32,207 bases of DNA from Hellea sp. Lineage in GTDB: Bacteria; Pseudomonadota; Alphaproteobacteria; Caulobacterales; Maricaulaceae. Shown piece by piece: positions 23,615 through 31,907 of the stretch. Positions within the stretch are counted from its first letter, which is position 1, and the number at the start of each line of letters is the position of its first letter. The DNA lies in assembly GCA_020629135.1 (NCBI GenBank), contig JAHDDX010000029.1:1-32207 (forward strand), given 5' to 3'. The notes beneath the pieces were generated by a model that was given only the letters and a program-made list of their open reading frames with translations, had not been told where the DNA came from and made no database searches. Made by a program: the position numbers and the translations under genes.

Positions 23615-24355
23615 TTACGGGATTATCAAGCCTTTTCGAATAGCCGTGGAGACTGAATGGGCACGGTTTACCGTATCGAGTTTTTTAGAAATATTTTTTA
23701 GATAGGCTTTGACGGATTCTTCACTCAATCCCAAAATCGTGGCAATTTCCCAATTGGTTTTGCCTTCGGCCACAAAATGCATCACTTCAGTTTCGCGCTT
23801 AGACAAATGACCCAGCCCATATTCACTGCTGAGACCTTTAATTTTGACCAAATGCATATAGCAGCTGATCGAAACGAGTTCGATCATTGCCAGGACTTTC
23901 GGGTCTTCTGGAATATCGTCACACCCTAGCGACGCACACCCTAATGGGCCCGTGCCTGTCGTGATGGGAAAAGCAATACCATTGGTGAAACCATATTCAC
24001 GACTTTCATCGATTATTTTACGCCCAAATTTAGATGCATGGCGATAGGCTGTATCCCAGGAAAATGGTTTCCGAGTTTTCAAAAGATATTGGATGACTGG
24101 ATCATGTTCCATATACCCGCTGGTCCACCAGTGCTGCCCCCATTCTTCGGACCAGGTGGAAATAAAAATCTGCGATGCCGGATCCTGTAATAGATGGGGG
24201 TTAGCTAACTGGCACATCGCGACCGATGTGAAACCGTAATTTTGAACAAAGCCGAAATATACGCTCAACACGTCTTTCGGTGTTGTCGTTTCTTCTATCT
24301 GGTCGATTGTTTCCAGCCCAGTCGTCGCCAGCTCCAAATATTGTATGGCCCCCAT
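23615..24355 (-). CDS. luxR: LuxR family quorum-sensing transcriptional regulator
   Basis: A 246-residue receptor. The N-terminal autoinducer-binding domain (about 20-165) has the signature residues: TWSEEWGQHWWTSGYMEHDPV contains the Trp/Tyr/Asp set that lines the AHL pocket, followed by FSWDTAYRH and GFTNGIAFPI. The C-terminal helix-turn-helix (about 180-240) reads LSKRETEVMHFVAEGKTNWE, IATILGLSEESVKAYLKNIS, normal for the family. It should bind the AHL made by the adjacent LuxI and control the luxI cassette. The ATG at 24355 has only a weak ribosome binding site (CGGGAT), and two tiny frames precede it, hinting at translational control. A 77-bp gap separates it from luxI. Confidence 0.95.
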   Translation of the reverse strand: MGAIQYLELATTGLETIDQIEETTTPKDVLSVYFGFVQNYGFTSVAMCQLANPHLLQDPASQIFISTWSEEWGQHWWTSGYMEHDPVIQYLLKTRKPFSWDTAYRHASKFGRKIIDESREYGFTNGIAFPITTGTGPLGCASLGCDDIPEDPKVLAMIELVSISCYMHLVKIKGLSSEYGLGHLSKRETEVMHFVAEGKTNWEIATILGLSEESVKAYLKNISKKLDTVNRAHSVSTAIRKGLIIP

Positions 24356-24409
24356 ATCCCGTTTGGCCAGTTAGATATTAGACATAGTGATTGCGCTCCA
24401 TAGTTCAAC

Positions 24410-24478
24410 TTAAATCGTGGTCATCGGGGGAAATGACGAATTCATTCAATTCGCCAATTGAGCGAATATTAACATCAT
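24410..24478 (-). promoter_or_regulatory. Two short leader frames upstream of luxR
   Basis: On the minus strand AGGAG (24487-24483) precedes two consecutive ATGs that open a ten-residue frame, MMLIFAQLAN, ending at 24446. Its TGA is followed at once by another ATG (24445) opening MNSSFPPMTTI, ending at 24410. luxR starts 54 bases later. The ribosome binding site is the best in the area, yet leads only to these peptides. The palindrome TCAATT-CGCC-AATTGA (24446-24461) overlaps the end of the first frame. This may be a leader-peptide element, an operator, or the relic of a decayed gene. The rest of 24356-24599 shows nothing recognisable. Confidence 0.35.
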
Positions 24479-24599
24479 ATTTCTCCTAATGCACGAATTT
24501 TAAATTCAAGCACAACAAGCGTTTAGGCAGGCGTCATCCAGCGGGCGCCTCATTCATCATAAAGTTAAGTGGAATTCGCGAGCAAATCCGCGACAAAAA

Positions 24600-26108
24600 C
24601 TAAGTCTTAGGTTTATCTTCGAGCAGGCTATCCAGACGAAGCGCCAAATCATCCGTGTCAACGCTATCGTCGACACCCGGATCATCGGGTTGGCGCGGCT
24701 CAATATTTTCAACCACAATTTCACCCGTTTCAACGATTGGATCGGCTTCATTTGTTGGAACAATGACGTGACGCCGGGCTTCGCCGCGTTCGAAACGCGG
24801 GTGAATTAAGCTACCGTTTTCACCATATGAAAACACCAAACGCCGCCAATCCTGATCCGAATAATCAAAGGCATCGCCCTCTGGGTCCAGATCAGACCAA
24901 TCCGGTTCAGCAGGTGCCGTCGCCGCGCGTTGAGTCCAAATGGCGGCATCTGTCGGGTTTCTCAGAACCGACTCAGCCTGCGCTGCCAACAAGCAAAGCC
25001 TTGCCGTCGGTTCGTCCGACTGCATAAGCGGCGATAATTCTGACCACGCCGTCACCGCATCGCCTTGTGCCATGGCTGTCTCGGCTTTTAGGATTACACT
25101 TTCCCGGTGATCAGGATTGGTTTTAATAAGGTGGTTGATTTTCCGGGATTGGGATTTTTCGGGCTCATCCGCAATCACAGTCTGGAACGCAACTGCAAGC
25201 GCCGGATGGGGCCTGTGTCCCCAGGCTTTCTCAATAATGGAAATTGCCTTTTTATTCTCACCTTCACGGGTCAGTAGATTGGCGGCAAGTGCGGCAGCAG
25301 GCGCAAAACCGGCCGCGGTACTCACGGCCTCTCGGGCCAATTCCGCGGCGGCGGCCAGATTTCCATTAGTTTCCAAACGATCCGCTTCGGCCGTTTGCAA
25401 AACTGCCGTCCGACGCCGAATAACGTCCTTATCGAGATGCTTTCGTTTGGCCGCCAGTTCCAGAGTTTTAATGGCTTCCGTCCATTGATGATCTGACACT
25501 TGGGCTTGAAACAGCGTGTCGAGCGCCCAGCGTGCATTTTTATTATCCTGATAGGCGGTACCCGCATGCTCAATCGCGCCTGTCAAATCACCCGTCGCCA
25601 AGAGTTGTTGCGCCAATCCTCTTTGTCCGGTCGCCAGGGTTTTTTCATCTTCCAACATGGCACGATATTGATTTATCGCTTCGGTACTGTCACCGCTCGC
25701 CTCAGCGGCTTGAGCAGAAATCATACGACCCAATGCCGGACTAGCGATCAGTTTACGCGCCCGTTCGGCCTTGCGACGCGCTTTATCCGCATCGCCTTCT
25801 GCCCCGGCAATCAAGGCGTCTTCCATCGCTTCCAATGCCTGGTTTTTGCGACGTAAGCCCGCGCCCGATTTGACGGCCTTGGGGAGACGCATGAGCCAGC
25901 TGATAAGCGACCACAATATTAAGAGGGCAATCAGGCTAAGAACAAATATGACAATGGCGGCCTGCCATTTAATTTCAATAGTGCTGAATTGCAGCAAGCC
26001 GGTTTCCGCCGTTGACTGGATCACCAATTGCGCATCGTCGCCGACATAGAGCAGCAAACCCGCCAGTGCGGCGATGAAAATCAAAATTCCGACAACATAT
26101 TTTGTCAT
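24600..26108 (-). CDS. HemY-like TPR membrane protein
   Basis: A 502-residue protein of the COG3898/HemY_N type. Two membrane helices at the N-terminus (residues about 4-22 and 47-70) are followed by a long TPR-rich region (about 85-430) with repeated Ala-rich helix pairs such as AEASGDSTEAINQYRAMLED. The acidic C-terminus (VETGEIVVENIEPRQP) is low complexity. The gene lies at the end of the hemC-hemD-mitofilin-like order usual in alphaproteobacteria. Despite the name, it is not the protoporphyrinogen oxidase HemY; it is thought to help organise late haem synthesis or the envelope, but its precise role is unknown. Separated by seven bases from the upstream gene. Confidence 0.88.
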   Translation of the reverse strand: MTKYVVGILIFIAALAGLLLYVGDDAQLVIQSTAETGLLQFSTIEIKWQAAIVIFVLSLIALLILWSLISWLMRLPKAVKSGAGLRRKNQALEAMEDALIAGAEGDADKARRKAERARKLIASPALGRMISAQAAEASGDSTEAINQYRAMLEDEKTLATGQRGLAQQLLATGDLTGAIEHAGTAYQDNKNARWALDTLFQAQVSDHQWTEAIKTLELAAKRKHLDKDVIRRRTAVLQTAEADRLETNGNLAAAAELAREAVSTAAGFAPAAALAANLLTREGENKKAISIIEKAWGHRPHPALAVAFQTVIADEPEKSQSRKINHLIKTNPDHRESVILKAETAMAQGDAVTAWSELSPLMQSDEPTARLCLLAAQAESVLRNPTDAAIWTQRAATAPAEPDWSDLDPEGDAFDYSDQDWRRLVFSYGENGSLIHPRFERGEARRHVIVPTNEADPIVETGEIVVENIEPRQPDDPGVDDSVDTDDLALRLDSLLEDKPKT

Positions 26109-26115
26109 AATTATC

Positions 26116-26928
26116 CTAGTCCGTTACGGCTTCGACCCAATCTTCTGCCGCAGTTTGCGCAGATATGGGTAGGGTTTCAATCAATTTTATGGCGCCTTTA
26201 ATATCACCTTTATCAATCAAGATGGTGATCTCATCGACGGTTTTCAAATGTGTATCGTCCCGAACAGTGATTTGACTGTCGATTGCACGCTTAAACCAGT
26301 TCTTTGATGGCTCGGTATCCTCAGAAGACAAAGAGGCAATAACCGCGTCTTTGGGAAATTCAGACCTGTCTTCACGCCCGGCGTTTTGTAGCTCACCCAA
26401 TTGACGCTCTAATAAAGCCACTCTTTGCTCTAATGGCGAAAGATCTACTGACGGAATATCGATTTCTTGTCCTGTATTTGGCCCGGTCTGAGGTAATTCC
26501 GAAATTTGTAATTCCATGCCTTCCAGGCGGGTCTGGAAATTCGTCAGGTCCAAACCAGAATTTTCTATGGCAACACCGCTTTCCAAGGCCTGAATTCTAT
26601 TTTCAATGTCTGACAAAGCTTTGCTGGGCGATTGGTTGACCTCAGTTAAAGATTTTTGAGTGGCATCCAGACGATTAATACGCGCCTCGAGTAGGGCCTG
26701 CGTTTTTTCAAGATTTGCTATTTCGCCCTCTACTGAAGTCAAATCAATCGACGTTGTTTCCGTTTTCAAAACACTCGATAATCCATAGCCGCCTATGGCA
26801 CCAAGTATAGCCGCAAGCCCTGAGAATACCACCAAGGTCGCCAAGCCAACCGGTTTAGGTGGCCGCTTAGCCTTTTGAGGTTTGCTATTTTTGTCTTTTG
26901 GTTTTGTCTGTGTCTTCGCGTCTGACAT
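26116..26928 (-). CDS. Mitofilin/Mic60-like inner-membrane protein
   Basis: A 270-residue protein with a basic, Lys/Pro-rich cytoplasmic N-terminus (1-28), one membrane helix (about 29-50, LATLVVFSGLAAILGAIGGY), a long coiled-coil region (about 60-185, with heptads around IANLEKTQALLEARINRLDA) and a helical C-terminal domain (about 210-270). Alphaproteobacterial Mic60 (mitofilin) homologues have this layout and sit between hemD and the HemY-like gene, as here. They are linked to membrane contact or bending and are the ancestors of mitochondrial Mic60. Rather short compared with typical homologues (350-450 residues). Confidence 0.8.
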   Translation of the reverse strand: MSDAKTQTKPKDKNSKPQKAKRPPKPVGLATLVVFSGLAAILGAIGGYGLSSVLKTETTSIDLTSVEGEIANLEKTQALLEARINRLDATQKSLTEVNQSPSKALSDIENRIQALESGVAIENSGLDLTNFQTRLEGMELQISELPQTGPNTGQEIDIPSVDLSPLEQRVALLERQLGELQNAGREDRSEFPKDAVIASLSSEDTEPSKNWFKRAIDSQITVRDDTHLKTVDEITILIDKGDIKGAIKLIETLPISAQTAAEDWVEAVTD

Positions 26929-26960
26929 AATTTCAGCTTAGCCTTGGATAAGGACTACGA

Positions 26961-27638
26961 TCAAGCGCCCAACGCGGCGAGCATGCTGGATTCCGTCGGA
27001 TACTCTGAAACCAATCTTCGCTTAAACGATAAGTTTCCAAGGGCATTATCTGTCGCCGCGCTAATCGAGACAGCGGTCATATGAGACAAATCCGGATTTA
27101 ACGCGGCGAGAATTCGGGCCGCTTTCGGACTATAAAACCCGGCATGGGTAATATTCACGTAATCAATGTCTGGCAACGCCTGAGCCGCATTCGTTTGATA
27201 GATAACAATCCGCTTCGCGTTAAATCCGGCCTCACTTAGCGTTTCAACCAGTGGCCCGCGCCAACTGGCCCCACAAATGTGATTGATCGGCTTATCTTTT
27301 CTAAGATGTTTTTTGACGACCCGAGCAATATCAACCCACGTGCCTGATGCCGATCGCACGTCCTCAAACCCCAATCTGCGAACATAGTTTGCAGTGGCGT
27401 CCCCCACGGTCAGAACCGGCCAATGCCGTTGATCCGTCCATTCCCCTAAATAACGGGCTGCATTCTGAGAGGTGATAATCAGCAAAGCTTCCGGATCAGG
27501 ATATTCAGGGACATGGCTCGCTGGAGCCACAGCCATTAAAGGGGCGATGACGGTCTTAAATCCAGCGTTTTTCAATCGTCGGGCGCTGTGGCCGGCACCG
27601 GGTTCTGTTCGCGTGATCCAGACGGTCCCTTTAGTCAT
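26961..27638 (-). CDS. hemD: Uroporphyrinogen-III synthase HemD
   Basis: A 225-residue cytosolic enzyme that closes and inverts ring D of hydroxymethylbilane to give uroporphyrinogen III. The family is very divergent in sequence; the support is the N-terminal VWITRTEPGAGHSARRLKNA, the central LLIITSQNAARYL and VLTVGDATANYVRRLGFEDV, and the C-terminal HAGFYSPKAARIL. The open frame goes upstream to 27845, but ATG at 27636-27638 overlaps the hemC stop by eight bases and fits the family start. Length is normal. Confidence 0.92.
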   Translation of the reverse strand: MTKGTVWITRTEPGAGHSARRLKNAGFKTVIAPLMAVAPASHVPEYPDPEALLIITSQNAARYLGEWTDQRHWPVLTVGDATANYVRRLGFEDVRSASGTWVDIARVVKKHLRKDKPINHICGASWRGPLVETLSEAGFNAKRIVIYQTNAAQALPDIDYVNITHAGFYSPKAARILAALNPDLSHMTAVSISAATDNALGNLSFKRRLVSEYPTESSMLAALGA

Positions 27639-28578
27639 GCCAAAGATCCCGATCTCCGATCTCGGCTTTGATCTCGGCCCCCATTTCATGTCCCAATGCT
27701 TTATAATCCTCGATCGAGGACACGATGACTTTTGTATCCCGGGAAAACTTTTCAGAGCCGTCTGAGGCCAGGACTTCACCCCGAAATCGGGTGACATTGC
27801 CCGATATTTCCACCAAAGCCGCAATAGGCGTTCGACAAGATCCATCCAGTTTTTTTAAGAACGAGCGTTCTGCGATAATTGATTTCTCTGTAGGTTCATG
27901 ATTTAGGGGGCGAATTGCAGTCATAGTCACCGCGTCATGTCGACGACATTCAATACCTATCGCCCCCTGGGCCGGCGCATTTAACATTAATTCCGACCCG
28001 ACATATTCAGTGATGACCTGCGTATTCTCCAGACGCACCAGCCCCGCAACCGCGAGGAATGTCGCATCGCAATCCCCATTGCCCAGTTTTTCAAGACGGG
28101 TTCCCACATTACCGCGCAAAAGCGAGAAGCGTATATCGGGTCTTTGATGCGATAATTGCGCGCGGCGCCGCAACGAAGCTGTCCCGACTAATGCCCCATG
28201 TGGCAGAGCGTCAATTGAGTTAGCGGTCAGAGAAATAAACGCGTCCCGTGGATCTTCTCGCTCCAGGACCGCCCCTATTTCAAGCCCGTCCTGTTGTGTG
28301 GTCGGCACGTCCTTCATGGAATGCACCGCCAGATCGATATCACCGGACGAAAGCGCCTCTTCAAGCTCCTTGGTAAAAAGCCCCTTGCCGCCAAAATCTG
28401 AAAGCTTGCCTTTCAAGCGATCGCCGGATGTCTTGTATATGCAAACAGGAAAGACGGCGTCTTTATCCGCTTCGTCAATATTCCAATGAGACGCCAATAG
28501 CCCTTGCACCAAGCGCGCCTGATAAAGCGCCAAGGGTGAACCGCGGGTTCCAATTTTAAGAGGGCGTTGCATTGTCAT
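27631..28578 (-). CDS. hemC: Hydroxymethylbilane synthase (porphobilinogen deaminase) HemC
   Basis: A 315-residue cytosolic enzyme that polymerises four porphobilinogens to hydroxymethylbilane. Signature blocks are [16 protein letters not shown] (9-24), VHSMKDVPT (85-93, catalytic Asp90), [12 protein letters not shown] (131-142) and [11 protein letters not shown] (245-255), where Cys248 carries the dipyrromethane cofactor. The start has two close ATGs (28578 and 28572). It is divergent from tsaD, with 24 bp between the start codons, the usual arrangement in alphaproteobacteria, so the two promoters must overlap the coding ends. Confidence 0.97.
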   Translation of the reverse strand: MTMQRPLKIGTRGSPLALYQARLVQGLLASHWNIDEADKDAVFPVCIYKTSGDRLKGKLSDFGGKGLFTKELEEALSSGDIDLAVHSMKDVPTTQQDGLEIGAVLEREDPRDAFISLTANSIDALPHGALVGTASLRRRAQLSHQRPDIRFSLLRGNVGTRLEKLGNGDCDATFLAVAGLVRLENTQVITEYVGSELMLNAPAQGAIGIECRRHDAVTMTAIRPLNHEPTEKSIIAERSFLKKLDGSCRTPIAALVEISGNVTRFRGEVLASDGSEKFSRDTKVIVSSIEDYKALGHEMGAEIKAEIGDRDLWHD

Positions 28579-28602
28579 GAAACTCTCAATAAGGACTGGC
28601 TG

Positions 28603-29748
28603 ATGGCTGTATCGTTAAACCATAGTCCGGCGCAAGCCCCCGCCCTGCCGCAGGCCCCGTTTATTGTTTTGGGCATCGAGTCGAGCTGCGACGAAACCGC
28701 GGCTGCAGTCCTAAAACGTACAAAATCCGGTGAAACAGAAATTTTAAGTTCGGTCATCGCGTCTCAGGACGAAGATCATGCGCCCTTTGGCGGGGTTGTG
28801 CCGGAAATCGCAGCCCGCGCCCATATGCAAAAGATCGATTTGATCATTGATCAGGCCATGCAGAAATCCGGCATCACCTATTCAGACCTAGATGCTATAG
28901 CCGCGACATCGGGCCCGGGCCTTATTGGCGGGGTCATTGCTGGCTTGATGAGCGCCAAAGGCCTGGCCCTTGCCCTTGATATCCCGCTGATCGGGGTCAA
29001 TCATCTGGAAGGTCATGCCCTGTCGCCACGGTTGGCCGCACCCTGCCCTTTTCCATATTTACTGCTTTTAGTGTCCGGGGGACATACTCAACTATTATCC
29101 GTCAAGGATCTGGGTGATTATGACAGGCTCGGCAGTACGGTTGATGACGCAGCCGGAGAAGCCTTTGATAAATCCGCCAAAGTCATGGGGCTGGGCTTTC
29201 CAGGCGGTCCAAGACTTGAGAAACAGGCCAGAAAGGGCGACATTTCTGCGTACAAACTCCCACGGCCTTATCGCGGTCAGGATCACGCCAATTTTTCCTT
29301 CGCCGGACTAAAAACCGCCGTTGCCCGCGCATTTGAGGTGTCGGACAAGTCAGACAAGGCCAAATCCGATCTCGCCGCCAGCTTCCAGCAGGCCGTCTGC
29401 GATGTGCTAAGTGAACGAACTTCCAAAGCCATGGCCATGTTTAAATCCGGACTATCGGAAACCGATACACCCCATAGATTTGTCGTGGCGGGCGGGGTCG
29501 CCGCCAATCAAGCCATTCGACAAAGCCTCGAGACATTATGCGCCGAACAAGGCTTTTCACTTTTCGCCCCGCCGCTAAAATATTGCACAGATAATGCGGC
29601 TATGATTGCTTTGGCCGGCTTGGAACATTATGCCCGTGGGCATAGCGATGATCTGGACGTCAAAGCCCGCCCCCGCTGGCCATTGGACGCCACATCCGCA
29701 CAACAAAACCCGGCCAGTGGATCCGGCAAGAAAGGACCGAAATCCTAA
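28603..29748 (+). CDS. tsaD: tRNA t6A modification protein TsaD (Gcp/Kae1)
   Basis: A 381-residue ASKHA-fold enzyme that transfers the threonylcarbamoyl group to A37 of ANN-reading tRNAs, together with TsaB and TsaE. Signatures are [15 protein letters not shown] (about 24-38), the metal-binding [14 protein letters not shown], and the C-terminal [12 protein letters not shown]. The frame is open from 28567, but ATG at 28603 has AAGGA nine bases upstream. The C-terminal 20 residues are a variable Ser/Gly/Lys tail. It overlaps gpsA by one base (TAATG). Confidence 0.97.
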   Translation: MAVSLNHSPAQAPALPQAPFIVLGIESSCDETAAAVLKRTKSGETEILSSVIASQDEDHAPFGGVVPEIAARAHMQKIDLIIDQAMQKSGITYSDLDAIAATSGPGLIGGVIAGLMSAKGLALALDIPLIGVNHLEGHALSPRLAAPCPFPYLLLLVSGGHTQLLSVKDLGDYDRLGSTVDDAAGEAFDKSAKVMGLGFPGGPRLEKQARKGDISAYKLPRPYRGQDHANFSFAGLKTAVARAFEVSDKSDKAKSDLAASFQQAVCDVLSERTSKAMAMFKSGLSETDTPHRFVVAGGVAANQAIRQSLETLCAEQGFSLFAPPLKYCTDNAAMIALAGLEHYARGHSDDLDVKARPRWPLDATSAQQNPASGSGKKGPKS

Positions 29749-30752
29749 TGAGTGAGAGATTTGACAAAATCGGAGTCATCGGTGCCGGGGCCTGGGGCAC
29801 CGCACTGGCCCAGCTTTTAGCCAGTAATGGCCGGGATACATTGATCTGGTCCTTTGAGGCCGACTGTGCCGAGGTCATTAACACCCAAAATGAAAACACC
29901 CATTACCTCAAAGGCGTCGCGCTTCACCCAGATCTAAAAGCCACTACAAATCTCGCAGATTTGTCTGATCGGGATGCGGTACTTGTGGTAACGCCCGCGC
30001 AACATATGCGCGGCACGCTTGAAAGCTTTATCCCCCACGCCCGGCCAGGCCTGCCAATCGTCTTGTGTTCAAAGGGCATAGAAATCAGCACATTAAAATT
30101 TATGAGCGAAGTGCTTGAAGAGATCATGCCCGAGGCGATACCCGCCGTCTTATCCGGCCCAAGCTTTGCCATAGACGTTGCCAAAGGCCTGCCAACGGCT
30201 GTCACTCTGGCTTGTGGGGACTGGGATATCGGGGCCAAACTGGTCAATACGGTCGCCGCGCCGCATTTCCGACCCTATTATTCGGGTGATGTTTTGGGTG
30301 CAGAAATCGGCGGTGCCGTCAAAAACGTTCTCGCCATAGTTTGTGGATTAGTACTGGGTAAAGAGCTCGGACGATCGGCGCACGCCGCGATCATTGCCCG
30401 CGGCTTTGCCGAAATGACCCGACTTGGAACCGCCCTGGGTGCCAAACCGGAAACACTGACCGGCATGTGTGGGCTGGGCGATCTGGTTCTGACCTGTTCC
30501 TCTGAACAATCCCGAAATATGTCTTGCGGGCTCGCTCTGGGCCGCGGAGAAAGCCTCGAGAGCATCATGTCCGAACGCGCGGTCGTCACCGAAGGCGTCG
30601 CGACAGCCCCCGCCCTCAAAGCCCTGGCGGCCTCCAAAGGCGTTGAAATGCCGATCTGTGCGGCCATGGCCAATATTCTGGCCGGTGACGAAGACATAGA
30701 CAGCGCCATTACACGCCTCTTATCCCGCGGCCATAAATCGGAGACCGCATAG
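29748..30752 (+). CDS. gpsA: NAD(P)-dependent glycerol-3-phosphate dehydrogenase GpsA
   Basis: A 334-residue cytosolic enzyme that reduces dihydroxyacetone phosphate to sn-glycerol-3-phosphate, the backbone for phospholipids. The Rossmann nucleotide site is IGVIGAGAWGTALAQLLA near residue 8. Further family blocks are VLCSKGIE, LSGPSFAIDVAKGLPTAV, the catalytic EIGGAVKNVLAI and CGLGDLVLTCSSEQSRN. Complete and of normal length. Translationally coupled to tsaD, and yciI follows immediately. Confidence 0.97.
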   Translation: MSERFDKIGVIGAGAWGTALAQLLASNGRDTLIWSFEADCAEVINTQNENTHYLKGVALHPDLKATTNLADLSDRDAVLVVTPAQHMRGTLESFIPHARPGLPIVLCSKGIEISTLKFMSEVLEEIMPEAIPAVLSGPSFAIDVAKGLPTAVTLACGDWDIGAKLVNTVAAPHFRPYYSGDVLGAEIGGAVKNVLAIVCGLVLGKELGRSAHAAIIARGFAEMTRLGTALGAKPETLTGMCGLGDLVLTCSSEQSRNMSCGLALGRGESLESIMSERAVVTEGVATAPALKALAASKGVEMPICAAMANILAGDEDIDSAITRLLSRGHKSETA

Positions 30753-31043
30753 ATGCGCTTTTTGATCTACACACAGGACCGCGAAGGCGGCCTGCCGATC
30801 CGTCAATCCACGCGCGATGCTCATATTGCCTGGCTGAAAGCCGAAACCGATAAAGTAAAGCTGTTAACCGCCGGACCGTGGTTGGATGATGAGGGCACTA
30901 TGCGCGGCTCGCTCCTGATCGTCGAAGCCGAAAACAAAACTGATGTTGAAAACTGGTGCGCAACCGATCCTTATAAGCTCGCCGGCCTGCCGAAATCCGT
31001 GACGATCCAAGCCTATAATTGGGTGATCGGCGCGCCTGATTGA
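30753..31043 (+). CDS. YciI family protein
   Basis: A 96-residue small dimeric alpha+beta barrel protein of the YciI group (PF03795). The conserved pattern is the N-terminal strand RFLIYTQDREGG, a central AHIAWLKAETDKVKLLTAGP with its His-Ile-x-Trp-Leu, DDEGTMRGSLLIVEAENK, and a C-terminal DPYKLAGLPKSVTIQAYNWV. The His and Asp residues suggest a small-molecule enzyme related to muconolactone isomerase folds, but the reaction is unknown. Starts right after the gpsA stop and is the last gene of the tsaD-gpsA-yciI operon. Confidence 0.9.
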   Translation: MRFLIYTQDREGGLPIRQSTRDAHIAWLKAETDKVKLLTAGPWLDDEGTMRGSLLIVEAENKTDVENWCATDPYKLAGLPKSVTIQAYNWVIGAPD

Positions 31044-31068
31044 TATTAATTTTTAGGGACCCGGAAGA

Positions 31069-31767
31069 TCAGGACGGTGGGGCGATTGTCACCATGGTCG
31101 GGACAGAGGGCTGATAATCCCGCGGGGCAAACCGGTAAAACACATGGCTGCCGACCCGTTTAGTCATGCGCAGATTATCTGACCATTTCGGCTTGATCGC
31201 CGTGGTATGATAATGGGTCGCGCGGTTCGTAAAGGGTGTAACGCCGCCGGTCATCACCAGGGTCGCAACATCGTTTGAACGGGTCCACGACTTGCCTTTC
31301 GGCGCAATATCCATAGAGCCGTCACAGGTGAAAGAGAACTGACATCCGGTTGAACGCTCGGACCCTTCGTAAACAACGCCGCAAATGGTGCTGGGGAAGT
31401 GCTTGCTGGCGACGCGGTTCAAGACAACCTCGGCCACGGCTTTTTGACCCGAGCGGGTTTCTGAGCGGGCTTCGTAATAGACAGCCTCGGCCAGACATTT
31501 TTGCTCGGCCGCTGTAAACTTAGCTGTCGCAATCACATTTTCCACCTGATTGGCGGAGGGTATTTCGTAATTAATAGGTGTTGGAACCGCTTCTGCCAGC
31601 GCAGCTGTGCGCTCAGCGACCAGATATTCAGAGGCCATATCATTCCAGGCTGCGGCTTCGCGTTGATCCGCTGCTTGCGCAGAGATCTTCGGGAATGCCA
31701 TAGCGGCCGCTAATACGGCCACTGATATGGCGGACCCCAGGGTCCAATTTGTACTCATCTTAAACAT
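31069..31767 (-). CDS. Cell wall hydrolase, SleB (Hydrolase_2) family
   Basis: A 232-residue exported protein. A hydrophobic N-terminal segment (residues 10-32, ending at SAQAA) acts as signal peptide or anchor. The Hydrolase_2 domain (about 85-215) shows EQKCLAEAVYYEARSETRSG with the catalytic glutamate, VAEVVLNRVASKHFP, ICGVVYEGSERSTGCQFSFTCDG and a late FTNRATHYHT. The related SleB is a lytic transglycosylase-type peptidoglycan hydrolase for spore cortex; in alphaproteobacteria such proteins act in cell wall remodelling. Ribosome binding site AAAGGG lies seven bases before the ATG at 31767. Upstream lie a tandem repeat and a CtrA-type box, suggesting cell-cycle control. Confidence 0.9.
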   Translation of the reverse strand: MFKMSTNWTLGSAISVAVLAAAMAFPKISAQAADQREAAAWNDMASEYLVAERTAALAEAVPTPINYEIPSANQVENVIATAKFTAAEQKCLAEAVYYEARSETRSGQKAVAEVVLNRVASKHFPSTICGVVYEGSERSTGCQFSFTCDGSMDIAPKGKSWTRSNDVATLVMTGGVTPFTNRATHYHTTAIKPKWSDNLRMTKRVGSHVFYRFAPRDYQPSVPTMVTIAPPS

Positions 31768-31818
31768 GGCGGCGCCCTTTAACGGCTCCCTTTCCCAACT
31801 TCAAGCCCAAAACTCACC

Positions 31819-31859
31819 ATTAGAAACGCAATTCTAATCGTCAGAAATGCATATCTAAT
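31819..31859. promoter_or_regulatory. Tandem 20-bp repeat upstream of the cell wall hydrolase
   Basis: Two copies start 21 bp apart, at 31819-31838 and 31840-31859, identical at 15 of 20 positions (shared core AGAAA(C/T)GCA..TCTAAT). The first is a perfect inverted repeat, ATTAGAA-N6-TTCTAAT; the second has a degenerate left arm. The two-turn spacing suggests cooperative binding of a dimeric regulator 52-92 bp upstream of the hydrolase start. Confidence 0.45.
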
Positions 31860-31890
31860 GCCAAAGCCGCATTAGCCTGATTCGGTAAAG

Positions 31891-31905
31891 TTAATCCGTG
31901 GTTAA
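31891..31905. promoter_or_regulatory. Exact CtrA-type box TTAA-N7-TTAA
   Basis: TTAATCCGTGGTTAA matches the full CtrA consensus of stalked and related alphaproteobacteria. It lies 124 bp upstream of the cell wall hydrolase ATG and three bases past the end of ppdK, so the hydrolase is the plausible target. CtrA commonly controls envelope and division genes, which supports the reading. A single match by chance is possible. Confidence 0.5.
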
Positions 31906-31907
31906 GA

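Noticed and set aside
24600-26108. Protoporphyrinogen oxidase HemY
   Set aside because: No FAD-binding GxGxxG; the protein has two membrane helices and TPRs, so it belongs to the HemY_N group.
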